A stretch of 64,000 nucleotides of DNA from Angelobacter sp036557225 (GTDB taxonomy: Bacteria; Acidobacteriota; Terriglobia; Terriglobales; Acidobacteriaceae): assembly GCA_036557225.1 (NCBI GenBank), contig DATBHX010000080.1:55627-119626 (forward strand), in the 5' to 3' direction. Of the stretch, positions 8,447 through 18,761 are shown in pieces. Below the pieces are notes generated by a model, which saw nothing but the letters and a program-made list of their open reading frames with translations, was not told where the DNA came from and ran no database searches. The number at the start of each line of letters is the position of its first letter. Position 1 is the stretch's first letter. A program made the translations under genes and the position numbers.

Positions 8447-8872
8447 TCAGGCTGCGGCCGAGGTCCCCTGGTGTGGAGGCGCTTCTTCTGCTTCTCCGGG
8501 AAGGATCTCACGCAGCGCCCACTGAATTCGCTGTGTGCTTTCCTGGATGATCTTGATTTGTTCTGCCTGCTCGCTGACATAAGGCGAATAAAGGATGGGC
8601 TGCAGGGCATTGCGCACGTGGTGGTTCATTTCAGCGATAATCCGCATCTGACGCAGAATGGCCTTGTGCTGGTGCAGTTCGTAAAGAAACACCAATACTC
8701 CAGCCAGGATTCCAATCAACAGATCATCAATCACCGCGCTCACTCCGCTGATGCCAAATCGGTCCAGCGTGTCTTCCAGCGCCACGCCAAGAAGAAAGAC
8801 GCCAAGCCCCAGGAAGAAGCTCAGGCTCGCGCGGCGCAGCAAAGAGGGTGGATTGAGTCTTCTGTACATCAC
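8447..8872 (-). CDS. Membrane protein with a histidine-kinase-like phosphoacceptor helix but no ATPase domain
   Basis: A 141-residue protein. Two hydrophobic segments (about 17-31 and 50-65) are followed by a helix containing EMNHHVRNALQPI at residues 81-93. This strongly resembles the HisKA_2-type H-box (E-x-x-H-R-V-K-N-x-L-Q). The protein ends about 45 residues later without the N, G1 or G2 boxes of the catalytic ATPase domain. It could be a phosphotransfer partner, a dimerisation module of a split kinase, or a kinase remnant. It sits 74 bp upstream of ispD on the same strand and is divergent from tilS. Confidence 0.55.
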   Translation of the reverse strand: MMYRRLNPPSLLRRASLSFFLGLGVFLLGVALEDTLDRFGISGVSAVIDDLLIGILAGVLVFLYELHQHKAILRQMRIIAEMNHHVRNALQPILYSPYVSEQAEQIKIIQESTQRIQWALREILPGEAEEAPPHQGTSAAA

Positions 8873-8913
8873 ACCAGCAATTATTCCACAATGAATGGGC
8901 TGGAATTGTCCCT

Positions 8914-10341
8914 ATGCTCGAAAAAGTCCAAGCGCATATTCGACGCCACGGTTTGCTGTCTCCGGGTGACCGGGTCGCAGTCGCCGTTTCCGGCGGCGCA
9001 GATTCGGTGGCCCTGCTGCGCATGCTCCTGGAATTGCGCCAGGAGCTCGGCATTGTGCTCTCAGTGGCGCACTTCCATCACCAGATTCGCGGCGTTGAGG
9101 CCGATTCGGATCAGCAATTCGTCACGAACCTGGCGCTCCACTTCCAGCTTGAGTTCCACGCCGGTTCCGCCAGCGTGCCGGACTTTGCGCGCGATCACAA
9201 GCTGAGCCTGGAATCAGCCGCACGCGAACTGCGCCACCAATGGTTTGCCGAGCTCTTGCGTCGCGAAGTGGCCACCAAGATCGCCACTGCGCACACGCTC
9301 GATGATCAGGCGGAAACCGTGCTGATGCGAATCCTGCGCGGCACGGGTGTGCGTGGTCTGGCCGGAATTGCTCCTGAGCAACGGGAAAAGCATCTAGTGC
9401 GCCCGCTGCTGGGCATCACGCGTAAGGAAATTGAAAGCTACTTGAACGGTATTCATCAGCCGTGGCGCAATGACTCCAGCAACCTCGACCTGACGCACAC
9501 GCGAAACCGTGTCCGCCATACCCTGCTACCACTGCTGGAGAAGGACTTCAATCCAGCGATCCGGCAAACCCTTTCTGACCTGGCCGAAGTAGCTCGCGTG
9601 GAAGACGACTACTGGCGGACAGAGCTTGAAACACTGTTGCCTCGCTTGGTTCGGCAAGGCAAGCCGACTCGCAGCGGTCGCAGTGCTACAGGAGATGCTG
9701 AACAAACTCTAAGCCTGGATCTGGTTCAGCTGCGCGCACAGCCTGAGGCTCTGCGAAACCTGGTTATGCAAGCGGTCGCAGAGAAGCTGGGAATTACGCT
9801 CGAATTCAAGCATATTCAACAGCTTACAAACATCATCCAGAAGCCAAAACAGACCGAACACCTATCTCTGCCCGGAGGGTTACATGCAGAGTGTGGGCTG
9901 CGGGAGCTTCGCTTCAGCCTTGAAGCGGTAAAGTCGCAAGAGAACTACCATTATCTGTTACCGGTTCCGGGAGAAGTCAGGATCCCTGAGCTGGGACAAA
10001 CGATTCGAGCGCACGTAATAAGCGATGGAAAACAAAAGCCTTCGGGTTATAATGCGGCTTCATTATTAAGCCGTAAGCTGCTTTCGCCACAACTTACGGT
10101 TAGAAACTGGCATGCGGGCGACAGGTTCTTTCCGGCGCACTGCCAATCCCCAAAGAAAGTAAAAGAGCTGTTACAGCCCAGCCGTTTGGGTGGAGAATTT
10201 TCGTCTGTAGAGCGCAAACTCTGGCCGGTGATCGAAAGCGCCGGTGAGATTGTTTGGATGCGGGGATATCCAAGTCCTCGAGCCTTTGCCATGCAGGTTG
10301 GTGAAGCAGTACTGATTGAGGAGATTGCTGATGATCCATGA
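8914..10341 (+). CDS. tilS: tRNA(Ile)-lysidine synthetase
   Basis: TilS modifies C34 of tRNA-Ile(CAU) to lysidine, so that it reads AUA and is charged with Ile. The N-type ATP-pyrophosphatase loop SGGADS is at residues 26-31, with AHFHHQIRG and the following conserved ATAHTLDDQAETVLMRILRGTG and RNRVRHTLLPLLE. The C-terminal domain (from about 385) matches the TilS C-terminal block (VRNWHAGDRFFP). At 475 residues it is a long bacterial form. It is followed after 9 bp by the hpt homologue and then ftsH, the classical tilS-hpt-ftsH order. Confidence 0.94.
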   Translation: MLEKVQAHIRRHGLLSPGDRVAVAVSGGADSVALLRMLLELRQELGIVLSVAHFHHQIRGVEADSDQQFVTNLALHFQLEFHAGSASVPDFARDHKLSLESAARELRHQWFAELLRREVATKIATAHTLDDQAETVLMRILRGTGVRGLAGIAPEQREKHLVRPLLGITRKEIESYLNGIHQPWRNDSSNLDLTHTRNRVRHTLLPLLEKDFNPAIRQTLSDLAEVARVEDDYWRTELETLLPRLVRQGKPTRSGRSATGDAEQTLSLDLVQLRAQPEALRNLVMQAVAEKLGITLEFKHIQQLTNIIQKPKQTEHLSLPGGLHAECGLRELRFSLEAVKSQENYHYLLPVPGEVRIPELGQTIRAHVISDGKQKPSGYNAASLLSRKLLSPQLTVRNWHAGDRFFPAHCQSPKKVKELLQPSRLGGEFSSVERKLWPVIESAGEIVWMRGYPSPRAFAMQVGEAVLIEEIADDP

Positions 10342-10350
10342 GGTCGGGGA

Positions 10351-10887
10351 GTGAGCTCGATTCAGACCCAATATCCGCACGTGCTTCTCTCCGCCGAGCA
10401 AATCAGAAGCCGCGTGCAGGAGATGGCCAGACAGATTTCCCACGACTTTCGCGGAAAAACCATCCACGTTGTCGGTGTAATGGAGAACGGTTTTATCTTC
10501 ATGGCGGACCTGGTTCGCGAACTGGAAATCCCGGTGGTCTGCCAGTTTGTACGCGCCGAATTCAAGGACGCGAATCCTGACACCACAGAAATCTTCTTCA
10601 GCCCGGAGGTGGATGTAAAGGACCAGCATGTGCTGCTCGTTGAAGCCCTTGTGCAATCAGGGGTTACCAGTGAGTTTCTCATGCGCAACCTGGCCAGCCG
10701 CGGCGCAGCCAGTGTAAAACTGGCGGTCCTGCTGGACAAGCAATCCGGCCGCCGTGTGTCCCTGCAACCTGATTACTTTGGTTTTCTTATGAATGAGAGT
10801 TTTGTCGTAGGCTATGGCCTGGGCGAACCCCATTTTGGCCGAAATCTGCCTTATATTGCGGGTCAATCAGAAAAGGCCGGCCCTTAG
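10351..10887 (+). CDS. hpt: Hypoxanthine phosphoribosyltransferase homologue with degenerate active site
   Basis: Start is GTG at 10351 after GAGGTCGGGGA. The 178 residues align throughout with bacterial Hpt: FIFMADLVREL, LAVLLDK, FVVGYGLG and RNLPYI. The catalytic blocks are altered. The PRPP motif, usually VEDIxDSGxT, reads VEALVQSGVT, so the Mg-binding Asp and the catalytic Asp are Ala and Gln. The PPi loop, usually LKGS, reads MENGF. The purine-loop Asp after GYG is Gly. Function as a purine salvage enzyme is therefore doubtful. A regulatory role with TilS on ftsH, reported (from memory) for Bacillus subtilis, is one alternative. Confidence 0.8.
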   Translation: MSSIQTQYPHVLLSAEQIRSRVQEMARQISHDFRGKTIHVVGVMENGFIFMADLVRELEIPVVCQFVRAEFKDANPDTTEIFFSPEVDVKDQHVLLVEALVQSGVTSEFLMRNLASRGAASVKLAVLLDKQSGRRVSLQPDYFGFLMNESFVVGYGLGEPHFGRNLPYIAGQSEKAGP

Positions 10888-11110
10888 GTCACGGTTGTAC
10901 GGGCATTTAGAGCACCGCGTTGACACAAATGGGTATAAAATCCTTGTAGTGGAAAGTTTAAGACCGAAAGCAGCTTGTTCAGCATCTAATCGGTTGGAAC
11001 CGGGCTCAAACAGCCAGGGAACCTTATTTCATAAAAAACGTCTTAGTGATTAGTGCGACAGGTGTGGGCCGGAGAGCTCTTTTACTGACCGGCAAATTTA
11101 GGAGTAATCA

Positions 11111-13021
<1,911 letters not shown>

Positions 13022-13046
13022 GCTTCAAACAGTCAAAAGATAAACA

Positions 13047-13072
13047 GGGCAGCTCCGGCTGCCCTTTGTTTT
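13047..13072 (+). terminator. Rho-independent terminator after ftsH
   Basis: A perfect 7-bp stem GGGCAGC / GCTGCCC closes a TCCG tetraloop and is followed by TTTGTTTT. It starts 26 bp after the ftsH stop. Confidence 0.88.
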
Positions 13073-13185
13073 GCTGGTTACCTCAGCCCCAGACCCCGGC
13101 GATTTCCCTTGCTCCACGCAGTCTCCTGTCATACATTCCTCTTAATTTCCCCGCCGTTCCTGACCCTCCAGGAGGATTTTTTTGT

Positions 13186-13815
13186 ATGGCAACAACAGGC
13201 GTAACTACGCCCGTGGCGCAACCGGCCATTGCTGCGGCCATTTTTCAGCAGGATTCTTTTCTCGTCCGGCAAAAGATTTTCTCGCTGGCGCCATGCTTCT
13301 ACGTCCACGATCATTTGGGAAACGCGCTGGCATTCCTTCGCAAGAAGGTCTTTACTTTGAAAGATGAAATCCGGGTTTTCACCGACGAGACCCAGAGCCT
13401 GGAGTTGCTGCACATCAAAGCGCGCAAGATCATCGATTGGGGCACAGCCTTTGACGTAACTGACTCCATCAACCATCAGAGAGTGGGCGTATTGAAACGG
13501 CAAGGTTGGAAATCTGTGCTGCGCAAAGAGTGGTTGATCATGGATGCCACGGAGCAGGAGATCGGCCGCATTCAGGAAGATTCCATGGTTCTGGCACTGG
13601 TGCGGCGGTTTGTGCTCGCTCTCATTCCCCAGACTTATACCTTTGAAATCGCCGGGCAGGCAGTTGGAACCGCAGAGCAGAACTGGAATCTATTTGCCCC
13701 CAAAATGCGCGTCGACTTTAGCGGTGATATGGGGAAGCAGCTCGATCGTCGATTGGCCGTGGCCGCCGTTGTGCTCCTGATGGCCGTCGAGGGCCGCCAG
13801 CGCCAATACGACTAA
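13186..13815 (+). CDS. LURP-one-related (LOR) / scramblase-like protein
   Basis: The ATG at 13186 is preceded by GGAGG at 13171-13175; an in-frame ATG further upstream overlaps the ftsH terminator. The 209 residues follow the LURP-one-related/Tubby-like pattern: FLVRQKIFSLAPCFYVHD, an IRVFTDETQSLELLHIKARK beta-hairpin, then KRQGWKSVLRKEWLIMD and a final hydrophobic helix (AVAAVVLLMAVEG). The family is related to phospholipid scramblases; its bacterial role is unknown. Its stop overlaps by 4 nt the stop of the convergent selD gene. Confidence 0.75.
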   Translation: MATTGVTTPVAQPAIAAAIFQQDSFLVRQKIFSLAPCFYVHDHLGNALAFLRKKVFTLKDEIRVFTDETQSLELLHIKARKIIDWGTAFDVTDSINHQRVGVLKRQGWKSVLRKEWLIMDATEQEIGRIQEDSMVLALVRRFVLALIPQTYTFEIAGQAVGTAEQNWNLFAPKMRVDFSGDMGKQLDRRLAVAAVVLLMAVEGRQRQYD

Positions 13816-14861
13816 ACAACCTGAATCAAAGGCTTTTGCGCAGGAATGGCTTCACCGATCTCAACGGCAGGCACGGCTGCATTTTCGAGGGCATCAGTTA
13901 TTTTCCTGGCATCTTTGCGATCCACTGCCAGCAATAGCCCTCCGGCAGTCTGGGGATCGTAGAGCATGGTCCGGAGTTCTTCCGGGACATTACTACCATA
14001 GCTGACCATGCACTCGGCGAAGTCGCGATTGTTGTTCAACCCGCCGGGAATGAATTTCGCGCGCACACACTCCAGCGCGCCTTCGAGCAGCGGAATCTTC
14101 GCGGCTTCAATTCTGAGTGCAACGCCGCTTCCCGCGGCCATCTCGCGCGCGTGGCCGATCAGGCCAAATCCGGTGATATCGGTGGCGGCGTGTATGGCGA
14201 ACTGACCATCCGCAGCGATCTGCGCTGCTTTGGCGTTTAAAGTGGTCATAGAACGGGTTGCAGCGTCAATCCACGACTGCCTGGCCTCGCTGCGCTTGAT
14301 GGCCGTGGATATCACGCCAGTGCCCAATGCTTTGGTTAGAACCAGGGCATCACCGGCATGCGCGCCGCTGTTCTTCCACACGCGTTGTGGGTGGATGGTA
14401 CCCGTCACGGCATAGCCAAACTTGATCTCCGGATCGCGGACGCTGTGGCCGCCAATCACGACGCATCCGGCTTCCATCATTTTGGAAAGGCCGCCGGCCA
14501 GAATCTGTTGCAACACATCCAGATCGCCCTTGTCCGGAAAGCATACGATGGCGAGGGCGCTCAACGGCCGTCCGCCCATGGCATAGACGTCGCTCAGGGA
14601 GTTGGTAGCGGCAATCTGGCCGAAGGTGTAGGGATCGTCAACGATTGGGGTAAAAAAGTCCGTGGTCTGCACCAGGGCGAGTTCGTCGGAAATTTTGTAC
14701 ACGCCGGCGTCGTCGGCTGTATCAAAGCCGACCAGAACGTTAGGGTCATGCTGCCGGGCTAATTTCCCAAGCACCGCGTCCAGCGCCGCCGGACTCAGCT
14801 TGCTCGCTCAACCAGCAGCTTTCACCTGCTCCGTAAGCCGGATTGTCTTCACTTCTGCCAT
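13812..14861 (-). CDS. selD: Selenophosphate synthase, predicted selenoprotein (Sec18 at in-frame TGA)
   Basis: SelD makes selenophosphate from selenide and ATP, the selenium donor for Sec-tRNA. A frame opened only at 14774 lacks the N-terminal catalytic segment. Reading upstream to the ATG at 14861 gives MAEVKTIRLTEQVKAAG, then TGA (14808-14810), then ASKLSPAALDAVL. That is the SelD active-site segment, in which the residue after K-A-A-G is Cys or Sec in the family. The full product is 349 residues, the normal length. Downstream the ATP-binding blocks are intact (GFDTADDAGVY, TTDFFTPIVDDPY, ITGFGLIGHA). A SECIS-like hairpin follows the TGA. The Sec reading is an inference from alignment. Confidence 0.9.
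14769..14801 (-). promoter_or_regulatory. Candidate bacterial SECIS hairpin for SelD Sec18
   Basis: On the minus strand, starting 6 nt after the TGA, AAGC and GCTT can pair as an outer stem and GTCC with GGAC as an inner stem, around a 9-nt apical loop beginning GG. Bacterial SECIS elements lie immediately downstream of the UGA inside the coding region and need a G in the apical loop. Folding was done by eye. Confidence 0.45.
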
Positions 14862-15269
14862 TGCAAACATTCTAGACGAGGAAAGGGTTTTGCCAAATGC
14901 TCAGGAAATTGAGACCATCCAGTAGCAAAAACATTAATGTATTCTCACCGAGCAGATGCCAAGCGCAAAAATGTTGGGCGGGAGTACGTTCGACGCGCAA
15001 CTAACGACGACTGAAGCGTAAAAACCTATTGACGAACTCTGGGCCTTAGCGTAGGTTATTTCGGCACTCCCTTTCGCAGACTGGCATAGTTCGTCCAAGG
15101 TGCCTTCTCTTCACGGGTTACTCCTGTAAATGGCCCTGGAATGACAGCTGTTTTGCGCGGCCCCAAACAACCTTTGTCACGTTTCAAGCAAATGCCTGTC
15201 TCAGCGCAGCGTTGAGTGGGCTGGTGTATTTATGCCTATGTAGAAACTGTAAGGTATAGGGGATTCGAT
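14862..15269. other. Intergenic region between selD and the OmpA/substrate-binding gene, no gene seen
   Basis: About 400 bp separate the divergent starts. I find no convincing small gene or RNA. A TTGACG at 15029-15034 has only a poor -10 (TAGGTT) at 17-nt spacing. Promoters for both neighbours must lie here. Confidence 0.3.
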
Positions 15270-16775
15270 ATGGGCTTTAAAAAGAATTATCCACTGAGCT
15301 ATCAAGTGATCCTTCGTCTTGGCATCACACTCGGCTTGGCGTTTCTTGCTCTTATTTCACCGCTGCAAGCATATATCCTGCCCACGCTATGGAACGTTAA
15401 ATCTTCAATTCCAGGCATGAACAGAAACAGTGATTGTATGTCGTTCGACAAGCGGCTGCGGGTCGGCATCGCGCCTTGGGTTGGCTTTGCTGGAGGCTTG
15501 CTGGAAGAAGACGGGTTGCAGGAGAAAGGGATCAGATTGGTCGACTTGGAGGACACAGATTGGGAGGTGGCTCTCTCTGGATGTAACAATTCCTCGAAGA
15601 ACGTGGATGTGCTGTGGACGACGATTGACTCCTGGGCGCTCCAGTATCCAGCTCTGGCCAAGACGGCGGCCTCCCGGAATCAACGACCCCCGGTGGCCAT
15701 CATGGAAATCGCGCGCTCCTCGGAGGGATGCGCGCTGATGGCGAAGCCAGCCATCAAAGACAAACTAGATTCACAGGATGATGGGAAGATAGGTGCTCCG
15801 GCTTTCACTACCGCCTATACCATCGCGCTGCGTGAAGTAAATCGCAAAGCTGTGATAGCGCGTAATATCCTGTCGGCAGACGACGCTCTGCAACAGTTTC
15901 GGGACCGCCAATTGGCCGCCGTTGCATTGTGCGAGCCCTATTTGCGGCGTATGCGTGCCTTGCCCTCTGTCGAGCGTGTGGACCAGGCCAGAGAACAAAT
16001 TTTCATACTGGTTGCGAGGCGCGAAGTGGTTGAACAAGAGCGTAAATTGCTCGTGGCCCTTGCCCAAAGCTGGCTGCAGGGCAATGCGGAATCGCCTCGG
16101 CGCTCTGAGCAATTATTGGCGGCTCTTCATAAACACGAGGCAAACGGCCTGTCGGAAAATGACACTGACGAGACACTAAGAAAGGAAATCGGCGATGCCT
16201 GGTCGTCGAATTCAAGGACCCATATGGCCACACTCGAAGAAAACCAGGCGATGTTCCTTGCCAGCAGAGGAAAGATAACCTATGAAACTCAATTTGCAGA
16301 GGCAAACCGCCGCTGGCGCATCGCCGGGGAAACAACGTATGCCAGCGCCGGGGAGTCAATGAGCATTGACATCGTCGCTGACCTGACCCCACCAGCGAAC
16401 AAGGAGCTTTGCGATACCGGCAATGTTCTTCAGACCGTATGGTTCGACCCCGGGAAATACGACGTTCGGGGGTTGAGCGAGGAATTCATTGAGGAGATAT
16501 CCGGCAAAATCAGCGAGCATGCAACGGCGTTTGTTTGCATTATCGGACATACCGATCGGACAGGACAGGGGGATGGATTTGATAATCAAAAACTGAGCGA
16601 ACAGCGGGCAGAGGCGGTGACAAATTATTTCCGGAACACCCCCGATGCAATACCCGATGCGAGGATGGTGACATTAGGCAGAGCAGATCGCCAGCTTCTA
16701 GAAAAGACTAACGGTGCCAGCCAGTTGAATCGCCGGGTCGAGATTAGAGTCGTCCTGCCGAAGGAGACGCCGTGA
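15270..16775 (+). CDS. Periplasmic substrate-binding-like domain fused to OmpA peptidoglycan-binding domain
   Basis: ATG at 15270 follows AGGGG and begins a single N-terminal membrane segment (VILRLGITLGLAFLALISPL). The 501 residues contain a region of about 60-340 resembling ABC-type solute-binding proteins of the NrtA/SsuA type (RLRVGIAPWVGFAGG, VDVLWTTIDSWAL, GAPAFTTAYTIALREV, AAVALCEPYL). A C-terminal OmpA-like domain of about 390-500 follows (IIGHTDRTG, NQKLSEQRAEAV, LNRRVEIRV). The design suggests an inner-membrane protein that binds a ligand and reaches peptidoglycan. The gene overlaps the next by 4 nt, so they form an operon. Local GC looks lower than in the flanks. Function unknown. 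Confidence 0.7.
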   Translation: MGFKKNYPLSYQVILRLGITLGLAFLALISPLQAYILPTLWNVKSSIPGMNRNSDCMSFDKRLRVGIAPWVGFAGGLLEEDGLQEKGIRLVDLEDTDWEVALSGCNNSSKNVDVLWTTIDSWALQYPALAKTAASRNQRPPVAIMEIARSSEGCALMAKPAIKDKLDSQDDGKIGAPAFTTAYTIALREVNRKAVIARNILSADDALQQFRDRQLAAVALCEPYLRRMRALPSVERVDQAREQIFILVARREVVEQERKLLVALAQSWLQGNAESPRRSEQLLAALHKHEANGLSENDTDETLRKEIGDAWSSNSRTHMATLEENQAMFLASRGKITYETQFAEANRRWRIAGETTYASAGESMSIDIVADLTPPANKELCDTGNVLQTVWFDPGKYDVRGLSEEFIEEISGKISEHATAFVCIIGHTDRTGQGDGFDNQKLSEQRAEAVTNYFRNTPDAIPDARMVTLGRADRQLLEKTNGASQLNRRVEIRVVLPKETP

Positions 16776-18025
16776 GCCAACTTTCCGAGAAGGCCAAGAA
16801 AGCATGGAACTCCGTTTGGACCGCTCTTCAACAACAGTTTAACTGCACTTTGTTTGTCACAGTGTTGATCTTTTGGTACCTGGCCCGGGACAAGCAGTAT
16901 TTTGTGTATTTTGTTTGTTTTGAGGTCTTGTACCTAGTATGGATAGTTGGAAATAGCCCATTGAAAGGAGCTGCGTCATGGGTACAACGCACTCTACCTC
17001 CTAGATGGAGTAATCTTCAGTGGCAGCCATTACTCTCCTGGGGATTTCTTGCACTTTTCATTTTACTGATGACGTCGGAACACACGACTTTTTGGGGGCA
17101 CCCCTTCATAGTGCCGTATGTTTTCAGATCCGCCCACGAAAAGTGGGAAATTGCCGCTCTCACTTGGAACTTGATCTTTTCCGTCATCTCTTATGTTTAT
17201 TCGCCGCTTTGGAAATCAGGTGTTTATTCAACGATCACAAAATCAGGGAAGCTGGCACTGAGTTATGCGGGGGTTCCATTAATGCTGGGTCTAAGCCTGC
17301 TTGGCACAGGCTTTGCCCTTAGCTTTCTGGCGGGTCATAAATATCGAGCGCATCTCTGGTGCGTGCTTGCAGTGGCCTTTTTCTATGCAATTGCCGATTG
17401 GCTCATCTGGCGGGCATGTCCTGCGGAGAAGCCAAGGTATTTAAAGGTGCTGCTTTATGCCGACCTGCCCACAGTGGCGGCTCTAGGAATTTTCCTCCTG
17501 AAAAACCTGAATGTGATGAATACCTTCATCAGTGGCGTCATCGCGTTCCAGTTCATTGCTAACTCATTCATTTTCGCCCTTATTGAGGGGGGAGTCTTTG
17601 AAGCAAGATTACTCAATCCAAAGACCAAAGACGATCTGAAAACTGTTGAGCGGAGTTGGGCTCAGACCATTGAACACAAACAGATCGATGCGTTTATGGA
17701 CTTCCTTCAGGATGATGGCGTGAGAATGTGGTTGGAGGACAGGTGGATTGAAGGCAAGAGTGCTATCAAGAGCGAATGGGAAAAGAGATTGAATAGCAAT
17801 AATTATTCATTGAAGTGGACAGCCGATTCCGCCGAAGTATCAAAGGACGGCGGCCTTGGCTATACCCATGGGGTATTTCGATACAGCGAGGGAGGCAAGC
17901 AGTTTGCGGGTAACTATGCCACCGTTTGGCAAAGAAGCAAAAATGGAGAATGGCGTCTTACCCTTAGTATGGCATTGCCGATGCCACGCTCAGGGCGTCC
18001 CGCTGCGGCGGGCGCCGGCACTTAG
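16772..18025 (+). CDS. Polytopic membrane protein with C-terminal DUF4440/SnoaL-like domain
   Basis: GTG start overlaps the preceding stop (GTGA). Of 417 residues, about 20-285 hold some eight hydrophobic segments (TLFVTVLIFWYLA, LLSWGFLALFILLM, VPLMLGLSLLGTGFALSFLAG). The remaining 130 residues are a soluble NTF2-like DUF4440 domain (ERSWAQTIEHKQIDAFMDFL, DSAEVSKDGGLGYTHG, NYATVWQRSKNGEWR). The membrane part is not recognised. The tail (RSGRPAAAGAGT) is low-complexity. The same domain is encoded as a separate secreted protein in the next gene. Bases here are AT-richer than in housekeeping neighbours, consistent with acquired DNA. Confidence 0.65.
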   Translation: MSQLSEKAKKAWNSVWTALQQQFNCTLFVTVLIFWYLARDKQYFVYFVCFEVLYLVWIVGNSPLKGAASWVQRTLPPRWSNLQWQPLLSWGFLALFILLMTSEHTTFWGHPFIVPYVFRSAHEKWEIAALTWNLIFSVISYVYSPLWKSGVYSTITKSGKLALSYAGVPLMLGLSLLGTGFALSFLAGHKYRAHLWCVLAVAFFYAIADWLIWRACPAEKPRYLKVLLYADLPTVAALGIFLLKNLNVMNTFISGVIAFQFIANSFIFALIEGGVFEARLLNPKTKDDLKTVERSWAQTIEHKQIDAFMDFLQDDGVRMWLEDRWIEGKSAIKSEWEKRLNSNNYSLKWTADSAEVSKDGGLGYTHGVFRYSEGGKQFAGNYATVWQRSKNGEWRLTLSMALPMPRSGRPAAAGAGT

Positions 18026-18152
18026 AATTCGAGGTGCGACTGAATTGAAAACGATGGATTAGAAAGGGTAAAGGAACGAATGCGCCGGCAAAAGCGCCCA
18101 AAAACCGTTCCGAGGCCAAATGTGCTTTAATTCTCTGACGAGGTGGCCACCC

Positions 18153-18599
18153 ATGCGCAAACTCTTTTCAATCACCTTGCTTCTGGGGCTCATCACTCTT
18201 CTCACCGCCAGTCTCGACGGTTCGCCAAACGAGACTGCCACTCTCAAGAAGGCCGACCAAGATTGGGCGCAGTCCGTAGCGGCGCGAAACCTTGATCAGT
18301 TCATGAGCTTTGTCCGTGATGACATGTATATGTGCGGACCCAACGGCAAGTGGGTCCACGGCAAAGACGCTGTGAAAGATACCTGGACCAAGATGCTGGC
18401 CGATCAGACTTTCAAGCTGAGCTGGACGATCGATTCCGCTGACGTCTCCAAGGACGGCACCATCGGGTACACGCGCGGATCGTTCCAGGGCGCTCAGGGC
18501 AACGCGACGTTCTCCGGAAGCTACGCCACTGTGTGGCAGAAAGATAAAGACGGCAAGTGGCGCGCACAGGTTGACATCGCCACGCCGCTCACGCAGTAA
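18153..18599 (+). CDS. Secreted DUF4440 (NTF2-like) protein
   Basis: ATG at 18153 follows GAGGTGG and gives a signal peptide (MRKLFSITLLLGLITLLTAS). The mature part is one NTF2-like fold: LKKADQDWAQSVAARNLDQFMSF, a DDMYMCGPNGKWVHGKDAV segment, and SYATVWQKDKDGKWR. Length is 148 residues. It closely resembles the C-terminal domain of the gene just upstream (DSADVSKDGTIGYTRG against DSAEVSKDGGLGYTHG), so one probably arose from the other. DUF4440 proteins are usually small-molecule-binding or steroid-isomerase-like; the ligand is unknown. Confidence 0.8.
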   Translation: MRKLFSITLLLGLITLLTASLDGSPNETATLKKADQDWAQSVAARNLDQFMSFVRDDMYMCGPNGKWVHGKDAVKDTWTKMLADQTFKLSWTIDSADVSKDGTIGYTRGSFQGAQGNATFSGSYATVWQKDKDGKWRAQVDIATPLTQ

Positions 18600-18610
18600 C
18601 GTCTCCCCTT

Positions 18611-18637
18611 ACCGGATTGGTTCCCTCCGGTGCTTTT
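18611..18637 (+). terminator. Probable rho-independent terminator after the DUF4440 gene
   Basis: ACCGGA / TCCGGT form a 6-bp stem with a 9-nt loop, followed by GCTTTTG. It starts 12 bp after the stop codon. The U-tract is short, so strength is uncertain. Confidence 0.45.
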
Positions 18638-18761
18638 GATTACCGAAGTTTGGCTCGATCCGCGGCTTGCCGATGATACGCTAGCCGCGGAATCAAGCTT
18701 TTCCGGCACTCCGCAGCACACGGGATTTACAGTGGCGCCGCCGGATTGGCCAAGGGGGAAC

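Noticed and set aside
10920..10941. TTGACA followed by TATAAAA upstream of ftsH as a promoter
   Set aside because: The spacing is only 8 nt; at 17 nt the sequence (CTTGTA) is a poor -10. A promoter probably exists in this leader but cannot be placed.
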